46,221 bases of DNA, taken from NCBI RefSeq assembly GCF_028550415.1, contig NZ_JAQQKX010000021.1, positions 1 through 46,221 of the forward strand, given 5' to 3'. The notes under the pieces are model-generated. The model did not search any database, was not told the origin of the DNA, and worked only from the letters and a program-made list of their open reading frames with translations. This document shows positions 23,480 through 33,279 of the stretch, piece after piece. The position numbers were made by a program, and so were the translations under genes. This DNA comes from Asticcacaulis aquaticus (GTDB lineage Bacteria; Pseudomonadota; Alphaproteobacteria; Caulobacterales; Caulobacteraceae). How positions within the stretch are numbered: the stretch's first letter is position 1; every line of letters starts with the position of its first letter.

Positions 23480-25443
23480 TGCGGCGCCCTCCACAGGCGG
23501 TGGTCGAAGGGCACGGGACGGCGGGCGTGACGTTGGGCAATCAGGCGTTGCCAATGGGCTTCGTAGTCAGGGATAGTCTGGGTCTCATGGGCTTCATGGT
23601 CGCGCGGTGCAACGATATCGAGCAGGATGTCGAGGTTGTTGAGGTCCGGTCGGGGCAGGCTACCGTCGCGGCAGGCCTGCCACATCTGCACGTAGAGCGC
23701 TTCAAGCCCGCGAACCAATCCCGGCATATCGAACAGGGTGCAGGTGTCGCGCGTCTGAACCAATCGCGCCTTGAACCCGTCGAGGCGCGCCCGGTCGCGT
23801 CCCAGCGCGACGGCCAGATCGACGAAATCCGCGACCTCGGTCGTGACCAGTTCCGGCAGACCGGCGGCGCGCAGCAAAGAGCCGCAGACGCGCGCGGCGA
23901 AACTGCGCCCGCTTAAGGTAAGGACCGGCACCCCCATCCACAGGGCATCGGAACAGGTGGTGTGCGCCCCGTAGGGTGTCGTATCAAGGAACAGGTCGGC
24001 CAGTGGATAGCGCGCCAGATGCTGCGGATTGGGCAGCTTGGCGGCAAAGACGATGCGCGTCGGATCGATGCCGCGGCTCTGGGCGTGGGCCTTGAGGCGC
24101 AGATGCGAACTGTCCGAACCGCTGAGGAGCCACAGGACGCTGTCCGGGACGCGCGACAGGATGTCCAGCCAGCGGTCGAAGGTGAAGCGGGTGATCTTGT
24201 GCGTGCCGTTGAAGCAGCAGAACACCGTCGCGTCCTCGGGCAGGCCCATTTCGGCGCGGGTGGGGCGGTGGTCGGCGACGACGCGCTGGCGGTTATTGGG
24301 CTGATAGCAGGGCAGGCGCATCACGGCTTCGGAATAGAAGAGTTCGCTGTCCGGCGGGATGATCCAGTCGTCGGCGATGATATAGTGGTGATACGGACTG
24401 CCCAGTGTGCCGGGGAAGCCCAGCCAGTTGACGATGACCGGCGCGGGTCTGAGCGCCAGCAGTTTCGTGCGCCCGTCGCGGGTATAGCCGTTGACGTCGA
24501 TCAGAATCTGGATGCCGTCGTCGGCGATGCGCCGCGCCGCCGTGGCGTCGTCCATCTGCGAAATATCGACGAATTGATCGACGGCGGCGCGGTAATGGGC
24601 GTGGATTGGATCGTTCGCGGCGGGGATGCCGCAATAATAGGCGAAGACCTCGACCTTTTGCCGGTCGTGCAAACCGGGCAACTCATACATCAGGTGGCCG
24701 ATGGCGTGTTCGCGCAGGTCGGACGACATATAGCCGATGCGCAGGCGGCCGTCGCTGCGGCCCTGATGGGCGGCGAAATGGCGAGTGATGGGCCCGTCCT
24801 CGCTCAGGCCGACATCGGTGTCGCTATAGTGGGCGTTAAGCGCCAGTTGCAGGAGGGGGTCGTCGGTATAGGCATTGGCCGAGAGAGGCGACATGCCCTT
24901 GAGCAGGCGGGCGCGATCGACGCGCTCGAACGGCTCTATGACGGGCCAGGCGCATTGTCGCTGACGGGCGGCAATCAGGTGCTGGATGGCCTCGCGCTGG
25001 GTGGGGTCGAGGTCGAGGCTCTGGCGCAGGGCGGTTTCGCAGGCCTCGTCCTGATGGGCGGCCTCAAGGACGCGGGCGGTCTGGTTGAGCGCCATGACCT
25101 TGTGCGTGATGGCCTGACCGGTCACGGGCGACAGCCGCTCGCTCATCCGGTGCCACAGGGTGACCGCCAGATCGCTGCGCCCCTGCCGTTCGTGGACCCG
25201 GCCGAGATTAATATAGGCCGGCAGGAAGTCGGGGTTGAGGTCGATGGCCTGTTCTAGGGCATCGCGCGCGCGGTCGAGCGCTCCGGCATCGGTCAGCAAA
25301 ACCCCCAGATTGAACTGAAGGGCATAGATCAGAGGCTCATCGGGCTGGTCGGCGATAAAGCCTTCGTAGAGCGCGGCGGCGGCCCCGGGATCGCCGCGCA
25401 GACGCAGGGCTTCGGCGGCCTGAATCAAGTCTATAACGGTCAT
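23476..25443 (-). CDS. TPR plus GT41 (O-GlcNAc-transferase-type) protein O-glycosyltransferase
   Basis: 655 residues. The N-terminal part (about 1-165) has three or four TPR-like helical pairs ([34 protein letters not shown]). The GT41 catalytic region covers about 232-620: [18 protein letters not shown] with H246 at the place of human OGT His498, [19 protein letters not shown] with K416 at the place of UDP-binding Lys842, and [19 protein letters not shown] (494-512). GT41 enzymes attach a sugar to Ser/Thr of proteins; the bacterial examples, such as the TPR-GT41 flagellin glycosylation proteins of Caulobacter, act in the cytoplasm before export. The gene starts 7 bases after the giant repeat gene, with its ribosome site (TAAGG) using that gene's stop codon, so the repeat protein is the obvious target. 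The donor sugar is unknown; UDP-xylose is suggested by the next gene. Confidence 0.88.
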   Translation of the reverse strand: MTVIDLIQAAEALRLRGDPGAAAALYEGFIADQPDEPLIYALQFNLGVLLTDAGALDRARDALEQAIDLNPDFLPAYINLGRVHERQGRSDLAVTLWHRMSERLSPVTGQAITHKVMALNQTARVLEAAHQDEACETALRQSLDLDPTQREAIQHLIAARQRQCAWPVIEPFERVDRARLLKGMSPLSANAYTDDPLLQLALNAHYSDTDVGLSEDGPITRHFAAHQGRSDGRLRIGYMSSDLREHAIGHLMYELPGLHDRQKVEVFAYYCGIPAANDPIHAHYRAAVDQFVDISQMDDATAARRIADDGIQILIDVNGYTRDGRTKLLALRPAPVIVNWLGFPGTLGSPYHHYIIADDWIIPPDSELFYSEAVMRLPCYQPNNRQRVVADHRPTRAEMGLPEDATVFCCFNGTHKITRFTFDRWLDILSRVPDSVLWLLSGSDSSHLRLKAHAQSRGIDPTRIVFAAKLPNPQHLARYPLADLFLDTTPYGAHTTCSDALWMGVPVLTLSGRSFAARVCGSLLRAAGLPELVTTEVADFVDLAVALGRDRARLDGFKARLVQTRDTCTLFDMPGLVRGLEALYVQMWQACRDGSLPRPDLNNLDILLDIVAPRDHEAHETQTIPDYEAHWQRLIAQRHARRPVPFDHRLWRAPQ

Positions 25444-25450
25444 GTAAACC

Positions 25451-28400
25451 TTAGCTTAGGGCGGCGCGCAGGGCGGCCAGTTGAACGGCCGACAGGCTGG
25501 CGATCTGGGTGGTGGTCAGGTAGCTGATCTGTTCCGGCGTCAGGGCCTCGATCTGGTAGGTATTGAGCGCGCTGAGGAAGGTGGTGCCGAGCAGGCCCAT
25601 GCTGGTGGTGGTCAACTGGCTGAGTTGCACGGCACTCAGCACCGCCATTTCCCCGGCGCTGAGATTGTCGAGCTGGGTGGCGGTCAGGGCGGCAACCTGT
25701 TCGGCGGTCAGGGCGGTGAACTGCGTCGTGGTGAAGGCGGCGATCTCGGTGATGGTCAGGCTGCCGATCTGGGTGGGGGTGAGCGCCGAAACCTGCGTGG
25801 TCGATAGCGCGGCGATCTGCGCCGTGGACAGGGCCCGAAGCTGCATCCGGACCAGCGCCGACAACTGCGTGGTGGTCAGGGCGGCGATCGAGGTGGTCGA
25901 CAACGCTGCCACGTCCTCGGTCGCCCAGGCTCCGATCTGGGTGGTGGTCAGGCCCGCGATCTGGGTCAGGGTCAGGGCGGCGATGTGAACCTCGGTCAGG
26001 CCGGAAATCGCCTGAGTGGACAGAGCCCCGATCTGGGTGGAACTGAGCGCCGACAACTGCGTGGTGGTCAGGGCCGACACCTCTGTGGCGGTCATGCCGT
26101 GAATGCCGCTGTCGGACAGGGACGCCAGTTGCGTGGTGGTGATCGAGGCAATGTGCGCCTCAAGCAGCGACGCCACGCCGGTTGCCGACAGCGAGCCGAA
26201 CTGCACCATGCTCAACGCCGCGATCTGGGTGTCGGTCAAAGCGCCGATGGCGGTAGCGGACAATACGCCCATCTGGGTTTGCGTCAGGCCGCCGATCTGG
26301 GTGGTGGTCAGGGCCGTCGTCTGGGTGGCACTGAGGCCGGTGATGGCCGAGGTCGAGAGGCCGGCGATCTGGGTGGCCGCCAGAACCGACAATTGCGACG
26401 TGGTGAGCGCGCCCATACCGGTCGCGGTCAGGCCGCCCAGTTGTGTCGCCGTCAGGGCGCCGACCTGCGTGGTGGACAGGGCGGTGAGCTCGCTGGTCGT
26501 CAGCCCGCCGATCTGCGCCGAGGTCAGGCCGCGTAACTGCGTCGTCGTCAGGGCATTGATCTGGGCAGTGGTGAAGCCCGGCAGGGCGGTGACGGCCAGC
26601 CCCGACATCTGGGTCGAGCTGAGGCCGCGCAGTTGCGTGGTCGACAGGGCGGCGATCTGAGTATCGGTCAGACCGCCCATGCCGGTGGTCGAAAGACCCG
26701 ACAACTGCGTCGAGGTAAGGACCGCCAACTGCGTCGCCGTCAGGGCGGCGGTTTCCGTGGCGACCAGTCCGGCCAGTTGCGTCGAACTGAGGCCCGATAC
26801 CTGCGCCGTCGTCAGGCCACGCACCTCGTCGGCGGTCAGGCCGCTCAGTTGCGTGGCCGAAAGCGCCTTGGTCTGGGTGGTGGTCAGGGCGGCGACCTGC
26901 GTCGGGGTCAGGCCGCTGAGGCCCGTAGACGACAGGGCCGCCACCTGAGTCGTGGTCAGGGTCTGGATCTGCGTCGCGCTCAGGGCCGCCAGACCGGTCG
27001 CGGTCAGGGCGGCGACCTGCGTGGTGGCCAATGCCGCGACCTGTGTCCCGGTCAGGCCTTGCACCTGCGTGGCGGTCAGGACGCCGACCTGCGTGGTCGT
27101 CAGGCCATTTAGCTGCGTGGTGGTCAGGGCGGCGATCTGGCTGGCGCTGAAATCCTCGACGTCCTCGGTGCTGAGCGCGGCCATCTGCGTGGCGGTGAGG
27201 GCGGCCAGTTGCGTGGTCGCCAGGGTCTGGATCTGGCTTTCGCTGAGGCCGGAAATGGCCTGACTGTCGATGGCGGCGAACTGCGTGGTGGTCAGGGCCG
27301 ATAATTGTGTGGCGGTGAGCGATTCCAGCGCCGTATAGCTCAGGCCCTTGATTTGCGTCGTATAGAGCGCCGACAGGGCCGTGGCGCTCAGGCCGGAAAC
27401 CTCGTCCGGATTGAGCGCGGCGATCTGGGTGGCGCTGAGGCCGCGCAACTGCGTCGAGGTCAGGGCCGCCAGATGGGTCGCGTCGAGCGCGTTGATCTGC
27501 GTGGCGGTAAAGGCCCCCAGTTGCGTCGAGGTCAGGGCCGACAACTGCGTCAGGGTCAGGCCGCCCAGCTGATCGTCACTCAGGCCCTGAATCCCGGCGG
27601 TCGATAATGCCGCCAGTTGCGTGCTGCTGAAGGCCGCCAGTTGTGTTGCCGACAGGGCCTCGATCTCGGTAGCGGTCAGGCCCTTGAGCTGGGTAGTCGT
27701 CAGGGTTTGAAGCTGGGTCTCGGTCAGGCCGCGCACGGCGGTTTCGCCCAAACCCCCGATCTGGGTCGAACTGAGGCCCCGCAGTTGCGTCGCCGTCAGG
27801 CTGGCGGTCAGGCTCGTCGTCAGACCCGGCAAGGCCTCGGTCGTCAGAGCGTTGATCTGGGTCGAGGTCAGGGCCTGAAGCTGGGTGCCACTGAGGCTCT
27901 CGATCTGGGTCGAGGTGAGGCCGCGTATCTGGGTGGTGGTGAGCGCCGTGACTTCCGTGGCGGTCAGGCCTGCGATCTGGGTGGTCGTCAGGGCGGCGAC
28001 CAGTGTCGCCGACAGGCCCTTTAGCTGCGTGGTCGTCAATCCGGCGAGGTCGCTGGCGCTCAGGCCATGGATGCCGGTGGTGGAGAGGGCCGATATCTGG
28101 GTCGAGGTCAGGGCCGCCACCTGCGCGTCCGTCAGGTCGCCGACCTGAGTCGTCGTCAGGCCGGCGATGGCGGTGGCGGTGAGGGCGGCCAGTTGCGCGG
28201 TGCTCAGGGCCGCGATCTGGGTGGCATCGAGCGCCGACACGCCGGTAGCGGTCAATCCGGCGATCTGGGTGGTGGTCAGGCCGCTCAGCGCCGTGACGCC
28301 CAGCCCGGCGATCTGGGTGGTCGCCAGCGCCGAGACCTGCGTGGCGGTGAGGCTGGCCAACGCCGTGGCGGGCAGGGCCGTCAACTGCGTGGTCGTCAGG

Positions 28401-31400
28401 CCGGAAAGCCCTGTCGCGGTCAGGGCCGAAATCTGGGTGGTGGTCAGGGCCGCGACCTGTGCCGTCGTCAGGGCGGCCACGCTGTCGGAGGTCAGGCCCT
28501 TGACCTGCGTCGTGGTCAGGGCAGCGACTTGAGCCGTGGACAGGGCCTTGACCTGCGTGGTGGCGAGACTGGCGACCTGCGTGGCGGTCAGGCCCTTGAT
28601 CTGAGTCGTGCTGAAGGCCGCCATGTCGGCCGCCGACAGGCCGGACAGTGCCGTTGTGGTCAGGGCCGCCAGTTGGGTTGTCCCCAGCGCCGCCAGTTGC
28701 GTGGCGCCGAGGCTGCCCGCCTGCGCCTCGGTCAGGCCGCTCAGGGCGGTGACGGTCAGGGCCTCGATCTGAGCGGCGGAAAAGGCGGCGATGTGGGTCT
28801 CATTGAGCGCGGCGACGCCGGTGGCGGTCAGGGCCTTTACCTGCGTGGTCGATAGTCCCGACAAGGTAGTGGCGGTCAGCTCCGACACCTCGTCTTCGGT
28901 CAGGGCGGCGATCTGCACGGTGGCGAGCCCGTTCATCTGGGTCGTGGTGAGCGCCGCCATCTGCGCCGCGCTCAGGCCGCGGAAGGCGGTCACGCTCAAT
29001 GCCGCCAGTTGCGACGTGGAAAAGGCGCCCAGTTGCGCCGTCGTCAGGGCCGAGGCTTCGGTGGCGGTCAGCGCACCTATCTGCGTCGTCGTCAGAGCGG
29101 CTATTTCCGTCGGGGTCAGGGCGGCGATCTGGTTTTCGCTGAAACTGGCTATCTGGGTGGCGGTCAGAGCGCGCAGTTGCGTCGTGCTTAATCCCTGAAT
29201 CTGAGTCGCCGACAGGCTGGCTATGCCGCTGGTCGCAAGCGCGGCGACTTGCTTTGTACTCATCACCGCCAGCTGCGTCAGCGACAGAGCCGCCACCTGA
29301 TTGTCGCTCAGGCCGCTGATGCCGGTGGCCGAGAAGGCCACGATCTGGGTGGTGGTCAGCCCGGCCACCTGCGTCGAGGACAGGGCGGTCATCTGCGTCG
29401 CGGTGAGAGCGCTCAGTTGCGTCGTCGAGAGCGCCCCCAGTGTGTCGGCGGCGAGACCGGAGACCTGCGTCGTGGTCAGGGCGGCGATCTGGGTCACGCT
29501 GAACGTGGCGATCTGGCTGGCGGTCAGGCTGGCGATCTGCGTATTGGTCAGGCCCGCCATGCCGGCGACCGACAGGGCGGCCATCTGGGTGTCGCTCAAC
29601 GCACCGATCTGGGTCGCCGTGAGCGCGGCAACGGCGGAAGCGGTCAGTCCTGCGATCTGAGTGGTGTAAAGCGATGCGACCTGCGTGGCGCTCAGGGCGG
29701 CGATCTGGGTCTCGGTAACGGCCCCCATTTCGGCGGCGGTCAGGCTTTTCAACTGCGTGGTCGACAGGGTCGCGAGGTCCGCCGCCGACAAACCCGCGAT
29801 CTGGCTGGTCGTCAGGGCGCGGACCTGCGTCGTGGTCAGGGCCTGCAAACCGTCGTCGGTCAGAGCCTCCAGTTGCGCGGCGCTCAGGCCGGGTACCGCA
29901 GTGGCGCTGAGGCTTTTGAGCTGAGTTGTGTTGAGCGCCGCGACCTGTTCAGTGCTGAGATTAGCGACGCCGGTGGCCGTCAGGGCGCGCACCTGCACGG
30001 TGCCGAGCGCAGCGATCTGGGTGGCCGACAATCCCGCCAGATTGGACGCGCTCAGACCGGCGACCGCCGTGGTCGACAGGGCCGCGATCTGCGCGGCCGA
30101 CAGGGCGGCGACCTTGTCGGAAGTCAGTCCACTCAGTTGTACGGCGCTGAGGACCGACACCTGAGACGTGGTGAGCGCCAAAAGCTGGGACTCGTTCAGC
30201 GCGCCGGTCTGGGTCGCATTAAGCGCCTTGATCTGGGTGGTCGACAGGACGCTGGTCTGGGTCGTGGAGAGGGCCGACACCTGATCGGTGGTCAGGGCGG
30301 CGATCTGGGTGGCGGCCAGCGCCTTGAGCAGAGTCGTGGTCAGGCTGCCCATCTGGTCGGCGCTGAGGCTCGATACCGCCGTCCCGGTCAGGCTGGCGAT
30401 CTGGCGCGTGCCCAGGGCATTCAGTTGCGTGGCGGTGAGGGCCGCGACCTGCACGTCGGTCAGGCCGCTCAGGCCGGTGGTCGAAAAGGCGGCAACCTGC
30501 GCCGTGGTCAGGCTGGCGACCTGATCGGCGGTCAGGGCCTTGATCTGGGTCGCGGTGAGCGTGTTGAACTGCGTTGTCGACAGCCGCGACAATTCGGTGG
30601 GCGAGAAAGCGGCCACCTGATCGGCGGTGAGCGCCCGAATCTGGGTCGCGGTGAAGGCCCCCAGTTGCGTGGCCGTCAGGGTCGACAGTTCGCCCATCGA
30701 CAGATTGGCGATCTGCGCCGCAGTGAGGGCGGCGATCTGCCGCTCGGTCAGCGATTGAAGCTGCGTCGCGCTCAGTTCGGCGAGGTCGCTGGCGGTCAGG
30801 CCCTGAATCTGCGTCGTGCTCAGCGATTGCAGCAGGGTGGTCGAGAGGGATTTCACCTGCCCGTCATTGAGCGCGCTGACCTGCGCCGAGGTGAGCGCGC
30901 TCCATTGGGTCGAGCCCAGCGCCGACAATTGACTGGCGGTCAGTTGCGACACCTCAGTGGTGGTCAGGGCCGCCATCAGGGTTTGCGGCAAACCGCGCAA
31001 TTGCGTCGCGGTGAGGCCAACGATCTGGGCTTCACTGAGCCCCTTGATCGCTGTGGCCGTCAGGGCCGCCAACTGCGTGGCGCTGAGGACGCCGACCTGC
31101 GTGTTGGACAGGGCGGCGATGTCCGAAGCGACCAGCCCGCGCATCTGGGTCGTGGTCAGGAGCGCCAGTTGCGACAGGTCCAGCGACGCAATCTGGTCTT
31201 CGCTGAGATAGCCGATCTGGGTCGGTGTCAGGGCCCGAAGTTGCGTCGTGTTAAGGCTGTTCAACTGCGTGGCGGTCAGGCCCGACACCGCCCCGGCGCT
31301 CAGGGCGGTAATCTGGGTCAGGCTGAGGGTTGATAATTGCGTGCCGGTCAGGGTCGAGACCAGATCGGTACTGATCCCGCCGACCTGTGCCAGACTGAAG

Positions 31401-32953
31401 ACGCCCAGTTGCGTGGCCGACAGGGCGCTCAATTGTGTGGCGCTGAGGCTGGCCACCGCCGAGGCGGTCAGGCCCTTGACCTGCGTGGTGGTCAGGCTGG
31501 CGATCAGGCTGGTGCCGAGGGCCGCCACCTGCGTCGTCGCCATGGCCGCGACCTGGGTCGAGGTCAGGCCCGACAACTGCGTCGTGGTGAGGATGTCGAG
31601 GTCTTCGGATCCGATGGCGCGAATCTGGGTGACCGTCAGGGCCCCCAGCTGATTGGCGGTCAGGGTCGAAAATTGCGTGGTGTTGAGCGCGGCGATCGCC
31701 GTGGCGCTCAGGCCGCTGATCTGATCGGTGCGCAGCCAGCCGAGTTCGGTTTCGCTCAGGCTATAGACCTGCCGCTCGACCAGAGCGTTCAACTGAGTCG
31801 AGGTCAGGTTGGAAAATTGTGCCGCGCTCAGGGTCGATATGGCCGTAGCGCTCAGCGTCTTGATCTGGGTGGTGGTCAGGGCCTTGATCTGGGTGTCGTT
31901 GAGCGCCGCCATCTGCGTCACCGACAGGGTGTTGATCTGGGTATCGGTCAGCCCCTTGATCTGGGTCGAGGTCAGGGCGGCGACGCGCACCGCACTCAGG
32001 CTTTGCAATTGTTCGGTGTTCAGGCCGGATACGGCGGTGACGGTCAGGCCCGACGACTGGGTGACGCTGAGCGCATTGATGAAGGTCGTACTCAGGCTGC
32101 TGATCTGGGTCGAACTCAGATACCCCATCTGGGTGGCGCTGTAGCCGCCGATCTGCGTCGTGCTGAGGGCGTTGAGCGTGTCGGCGCTGAGGCTGGCGAT
32201 CTGGGTGGCCGTCAGGCCACCGATCTGAGTGGCGGTGAGGGCGGCGACCTGACTCGCCGACAGGGATTGCAGTTCGGTAACGCTCAGGCCGCGCACCTGC
32301 GTCGTGTTGAGGGTGGCGAGATCTTCGCCGGACAGGGCCGCGATCCCCGCCGTGCCGAGCCAGCCGATCTGGGTCGATGTGAGGCCGGATAGCTGCGTCA
32401 CCGACAGGGCGTCGATCAGCGTGGCGCTCAGGCCTTGAATCTGCGCCGAGGTCAGGGCGCCGAGCTGTGTCGACGACAGGGCCGCCAGTTGCGTCGTACT
32501 AAGGACGCCGATCTGGTCGGTCTGTATGCCCCTAACCTGAGTCGTGGTCAGGACGCTCAGCTGGGTCGGCGACAGGGCGGCGAACTGCGTGGCGGAAAAC
32601 TCGCCGATATCGGTCTGGGTCAGGCCGGCAATCTGCTGGGTGGTCAGGGCGGCGATATCCTCGACGCCGAACGCCTCGACCTGCGCCTCGATCAACACCG
32701 ACAATTGCTTGGCGCTGAACACCATCTGATCGGCGGTAAAGGCCGCGATCTGTTCGGTCGTCAGGGCCCGCATCTGCGTGGTCGACAGGGCCGTCAGCTC
32801 GGTCGTGGTCAGGGACGCGATCTGTTCGAGCGTGAAGGCGGCGATCTGGGTCGTCGACAGGGCCGCGATGTCCGTGGTCGTCATGGCGCGGACCGCCGCG
32901 GTCGACAGGGCGGCGATCTGGTTGACGGAATAGGACGAATAGATGGAGGCCAC
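25451..32953 (-). CDS. Giant octapeptide-repeat protein, Ser/Thr/Gln-rich, probable glycosylation target
   Basis: 2500 residues built almost entirely from roughly 300 tandem copies of an eight-residue unit, L-[ST]-x-T-Q-[ILVM]-x-[AGS], e.g. LTTTQIAA, LSATQLSA, LTADQVAS. Leu at position 1 and Ile/Val/Leu at 6 are nearly constant; position 5 is Gln in most units and Asp, Glu, Ala, Gly or Leu in the rest. More than a third of residues are Ser or Thr; charged residues are rare and I saw no cysteine. There is no cleavable signal peptide, no other domain and no frame break over 7.5 kb, so the repeat is under selection. The [ST]-x-x-[QE] spacing is a helix N-cap box, so stacked short helices are as plausible as a beta-solenoid. 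Start is GTG at 32953 with GAAGG upstream. It heads an operon with GT41 and UDP-xylose synthase genes, opposite a hook-type protein. Similar-looking repeat proteins carry vague labels such as adhesion or beta-strand repeat protein; function unknown. Confidence 0.85.
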   Translation of the reverse strand: MASIYSSYSVNQIAALSTAAVRAMTTTDIAALSTTQIAAFTLEQIASLTTTELTALSTTQMRALTTEQIAAFTADQMVFSAKQLSVLIEAQVEAFGVEDIAALTTQQIAGLTQTDIGEFSATQFAALSPTQLSVLTTTQVRGIQTDQIGVLSTTQLAALSSTQLGALTSAQIQGLSATLIDALSVTQLSGLTSTQIGWLGTAGIAALSGEDLATLNTTQVRGLSVTELQSLSASQVAALTATQIGGLTATQIASLSADTLNALSTTQIGGYSATQMGYLSSTQISSLSTTFINALSVTQSSGLTVTAVSGLNTEQLQSLSAVRVAALTSTQIKGLTDTQINTLSVTQMAALNDTQIKALTTTQIKTLSATAISTLSAAQFSNLTSTQLNALVERQVYSLSETELGWLRTDQISGLSATAIAALNTTQFSTLTANQLGALTVTQIRAIGSEDLDILTTTQLSGLTSTQVAAMATTQVAALGTSLIASLTTTQVKGLTASAVASLSATQLSALSATQLGVFSLAQVGGISTDLVSTLTGTQLSTLSLTQITALSAGAVSGLTATQLNSLNTTQLRALTPTQIGYLSEDQIASLDLSQLALLTTTQMRGLVASDIAALSNTQVGVLSATQLAALTATAIKGLSEAQIVGLTATQLRGLPQTLMAALTTTEVSQLTASQLSALGSTQWSALTSAQVSALNDGQVKSLSTTLLQSLSTTQIQGLTASDLAELSATQLQSLTERQIAALTAAQIANLSMGELSTLTATQLGAFTATQIRALTADQVAAFSPTELSRLSTTQFNTLTATQIKALTADQVASLTTAQVAAFSTTGLSGLTDVQVAALTATQLNALGTRQIASLTGTAVSSLSADQMGSLTTTLLKALAATQIAALTTDQVSALSTTQTSVLSTTQIKALNATQTGALNESQLLALTTSQVSVLSAVQLSGLTSDKVAALSAAQIAALSTTAVAGLSASNLAGLSATQIAALGTVQVRALTATGVANLSTEQVAALNTTQLKSLSATAVPGLSAAQLEALTDDGLQALTTTQVRALTTSQIAGLSAADLATLSTTQLKSLTAAEMGAVTETQIAALSATQVASLYTTQIAGLTASAVAALTATQIGALSDTQMAALSVAGMAGLTNTQIASLTASQIATFSVTQIAALTTTQVSGLAADTLGALSTTQLSALTATQMTALSSTQVAGLTTTQIVAFSATGISGLSDNQVAALSLTQLAVMSTKQVAALATSGIASLSATQIQGLSTTQLRALTATQIASFSENQIAALTPTEIAALTTTQIGALTATEASALTTAQLGAFSTSQLAALSVTAFRGLSAAQMAALTTTQMNGLATVQIAALTEDEVSELTATTLSGLSTTQVKALTATGVAALNETHIAAFSAAQIEALTVTALSGLTEAQAGSLGATQLAALGTTQLAALTTTALSGLSAADMAAFSTTQIKGLTATQVASLATTQVKALSTAQVAALTTTQVKGLTSDSVAALTTAQVAALTTTQISALTATGLSGLTTTQLTALPATALASLTATQVSALATTQIAGLGVTALSGLTTTQIAGLTATGVSALDATQIAALSTAQLAALTATAIAGLTTTQVGDLTDAQVAALTSTQISALSTTGIHGLSASDLAGLTTTQLKGLSATLVAALTTTQIAGLTATEVTALTTTQIRGLTSTQIESLSGTQLQALTSTQINALTTEALPGLTTSLTASLTATQLRGLSSTQIGGLGETAVRGLTETQLQTLTTTQLKGLTATEIEALSATQLAAFSSTQLAALSTAGIQGLSDDQLGGLTLTQLSALTSTQLGAFTATQINALDATHLAALTSTQLRGLSATQIAALNPDEVSGLSATALSALYTTQIKGLSYTALESLTATQLSALTTTQFAAIDSQAISGLSESQIQTLATTQLAALTATQMAALSTEDVEDFSASQIAALTTTQLNGLTTTQVGVLTATQVQGLTGTQVAALATTQVAALTATGLAALSATQIQTLTTTQVAALSSTGLSGLTPTQVAALTTTQTKALSATQLSGLTADEVRGLTTAQVSGLSSTQLAGLVATETAALTATQLAVLTSTQLSGLSTTGMGGLTDTQIAALSTTQLRGLSSTQMSGLAVTALPGFTTAQINALTTTQLRGLTSAQIGGLTTSELTALSTTQVGALTATQLGGLTATGMGALTTSQLSVLAATQIAGLSTSAITGLSATQTTALTTTQIGGLTQTQMGVLSATAIGALTDTQIAALSMVQFGSLSATGVASLLEAHIASITTTQLASLSDSGIHGMTATEVSALTTTQLSALSSTQIGALSTQAISGLTEVHIAALTLTQIAGLTTTQIGAWATEDVAALSTTSIAALTTTQLSALVRMQLRALSTAQIAALSTTQVSALTPTQIGSLTITEIAAFTTTQFTALTAEQVAALTATQLDNLSAGEMAVLSAVQLSQLTTTSMGLLGTTFLSALNTYQIEALTPEQISYLTTTQIASLSAVQLAALRAALS
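25460..32935 (-). repeat. 24-bp in-frame tandem repeat array (about 300 units)
   Basis: The DNA of the giant gene is a continuous array of 24-base units, the coding form of the octapeptide. Neighbouring units differ mostly at synonymous positions and at the variable residues, so the array is old and not freshly amplified. Because units are a multiple of three and rich in GC, long open frames appear on the opposite strand too; they read Gly/Arg/Gln-rich low-complexity strings and are not genes. Confidence 0.9.
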
Positions 32954-33279
32954 GCGCCTTCATTTCCCCGGAAAATCGATGCTGAACACAGCGCCGGCCG
33001 GTCGCAAACCCTGAGGTCGCCGTGCGTTTTGCATCACCAGAAATGAAGCGCTGTTGCAGGGATTTGCTGCATAAAAGCGGTCAAATAGAGGTTTGAATGT
33101 ATAAATTTTGAAATTAAATATATGTGGCGGCTGCTGTATTGTTTATTTCAAAATGGAAACATAGTGTTGTTATGGTTTCAAATTGGAAGTTCTATTTATA
33201 TTGTGAAATTTACATTAGATTAACTGTATTTACTGTCATTTTATACGTTGAAATTTCACCCGACGTATTGAGAGGTTAT
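32954..33279. promoter_or_regulatory. Divergent regulatory region between the giant repeat gene and the hook-type gene
   Basis: 326 bases, markedly AT-rich in the right two thirds, with no gene. TTTCAAAATGGAA (33146-33158) recurs with one change as TTTCAAATTGGAA (33176-33188), exactly 30 bases apart, about three helical turns. TGAAATTTCA (33249-33258) is a perfect palindrome 21 bases before the hook-type ATG. The paired repeats look like operator sites shared by the two divergent units. I did not find a convincing sigma-54 promoter, which many Caulobacter hook genes use. Confidence 0.5.

Noticed and set aside
25451-32953. CRISPR array
   Set aside because: The repetition is a continuous 24-base coding period without spacers or cas genes.
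25481-33046. Many long plus-strand open frames opposite the giant repeat gene (Gly/Arg/Gln/Asp-rich strings)
   Set aside because: They mirror the 24-base repeat in other frames, have no ribosome sites or recognisable domains, and all disappear if the minus-strand gene is accepted.
32954-33279. Sigma-54 promoter for the hook-type gene
   Set aside because: GG-N10-GC spacing was looked for on both strands; the nearest candidates are off by one base or lack the -12 GC.
33124-33279. Extended N-terminus of the hook protein
   Set aside because: Translates AT-rich promoter sequence; the true D0 start MSLSSVML at 33280 has a ribosome site and fits the family.
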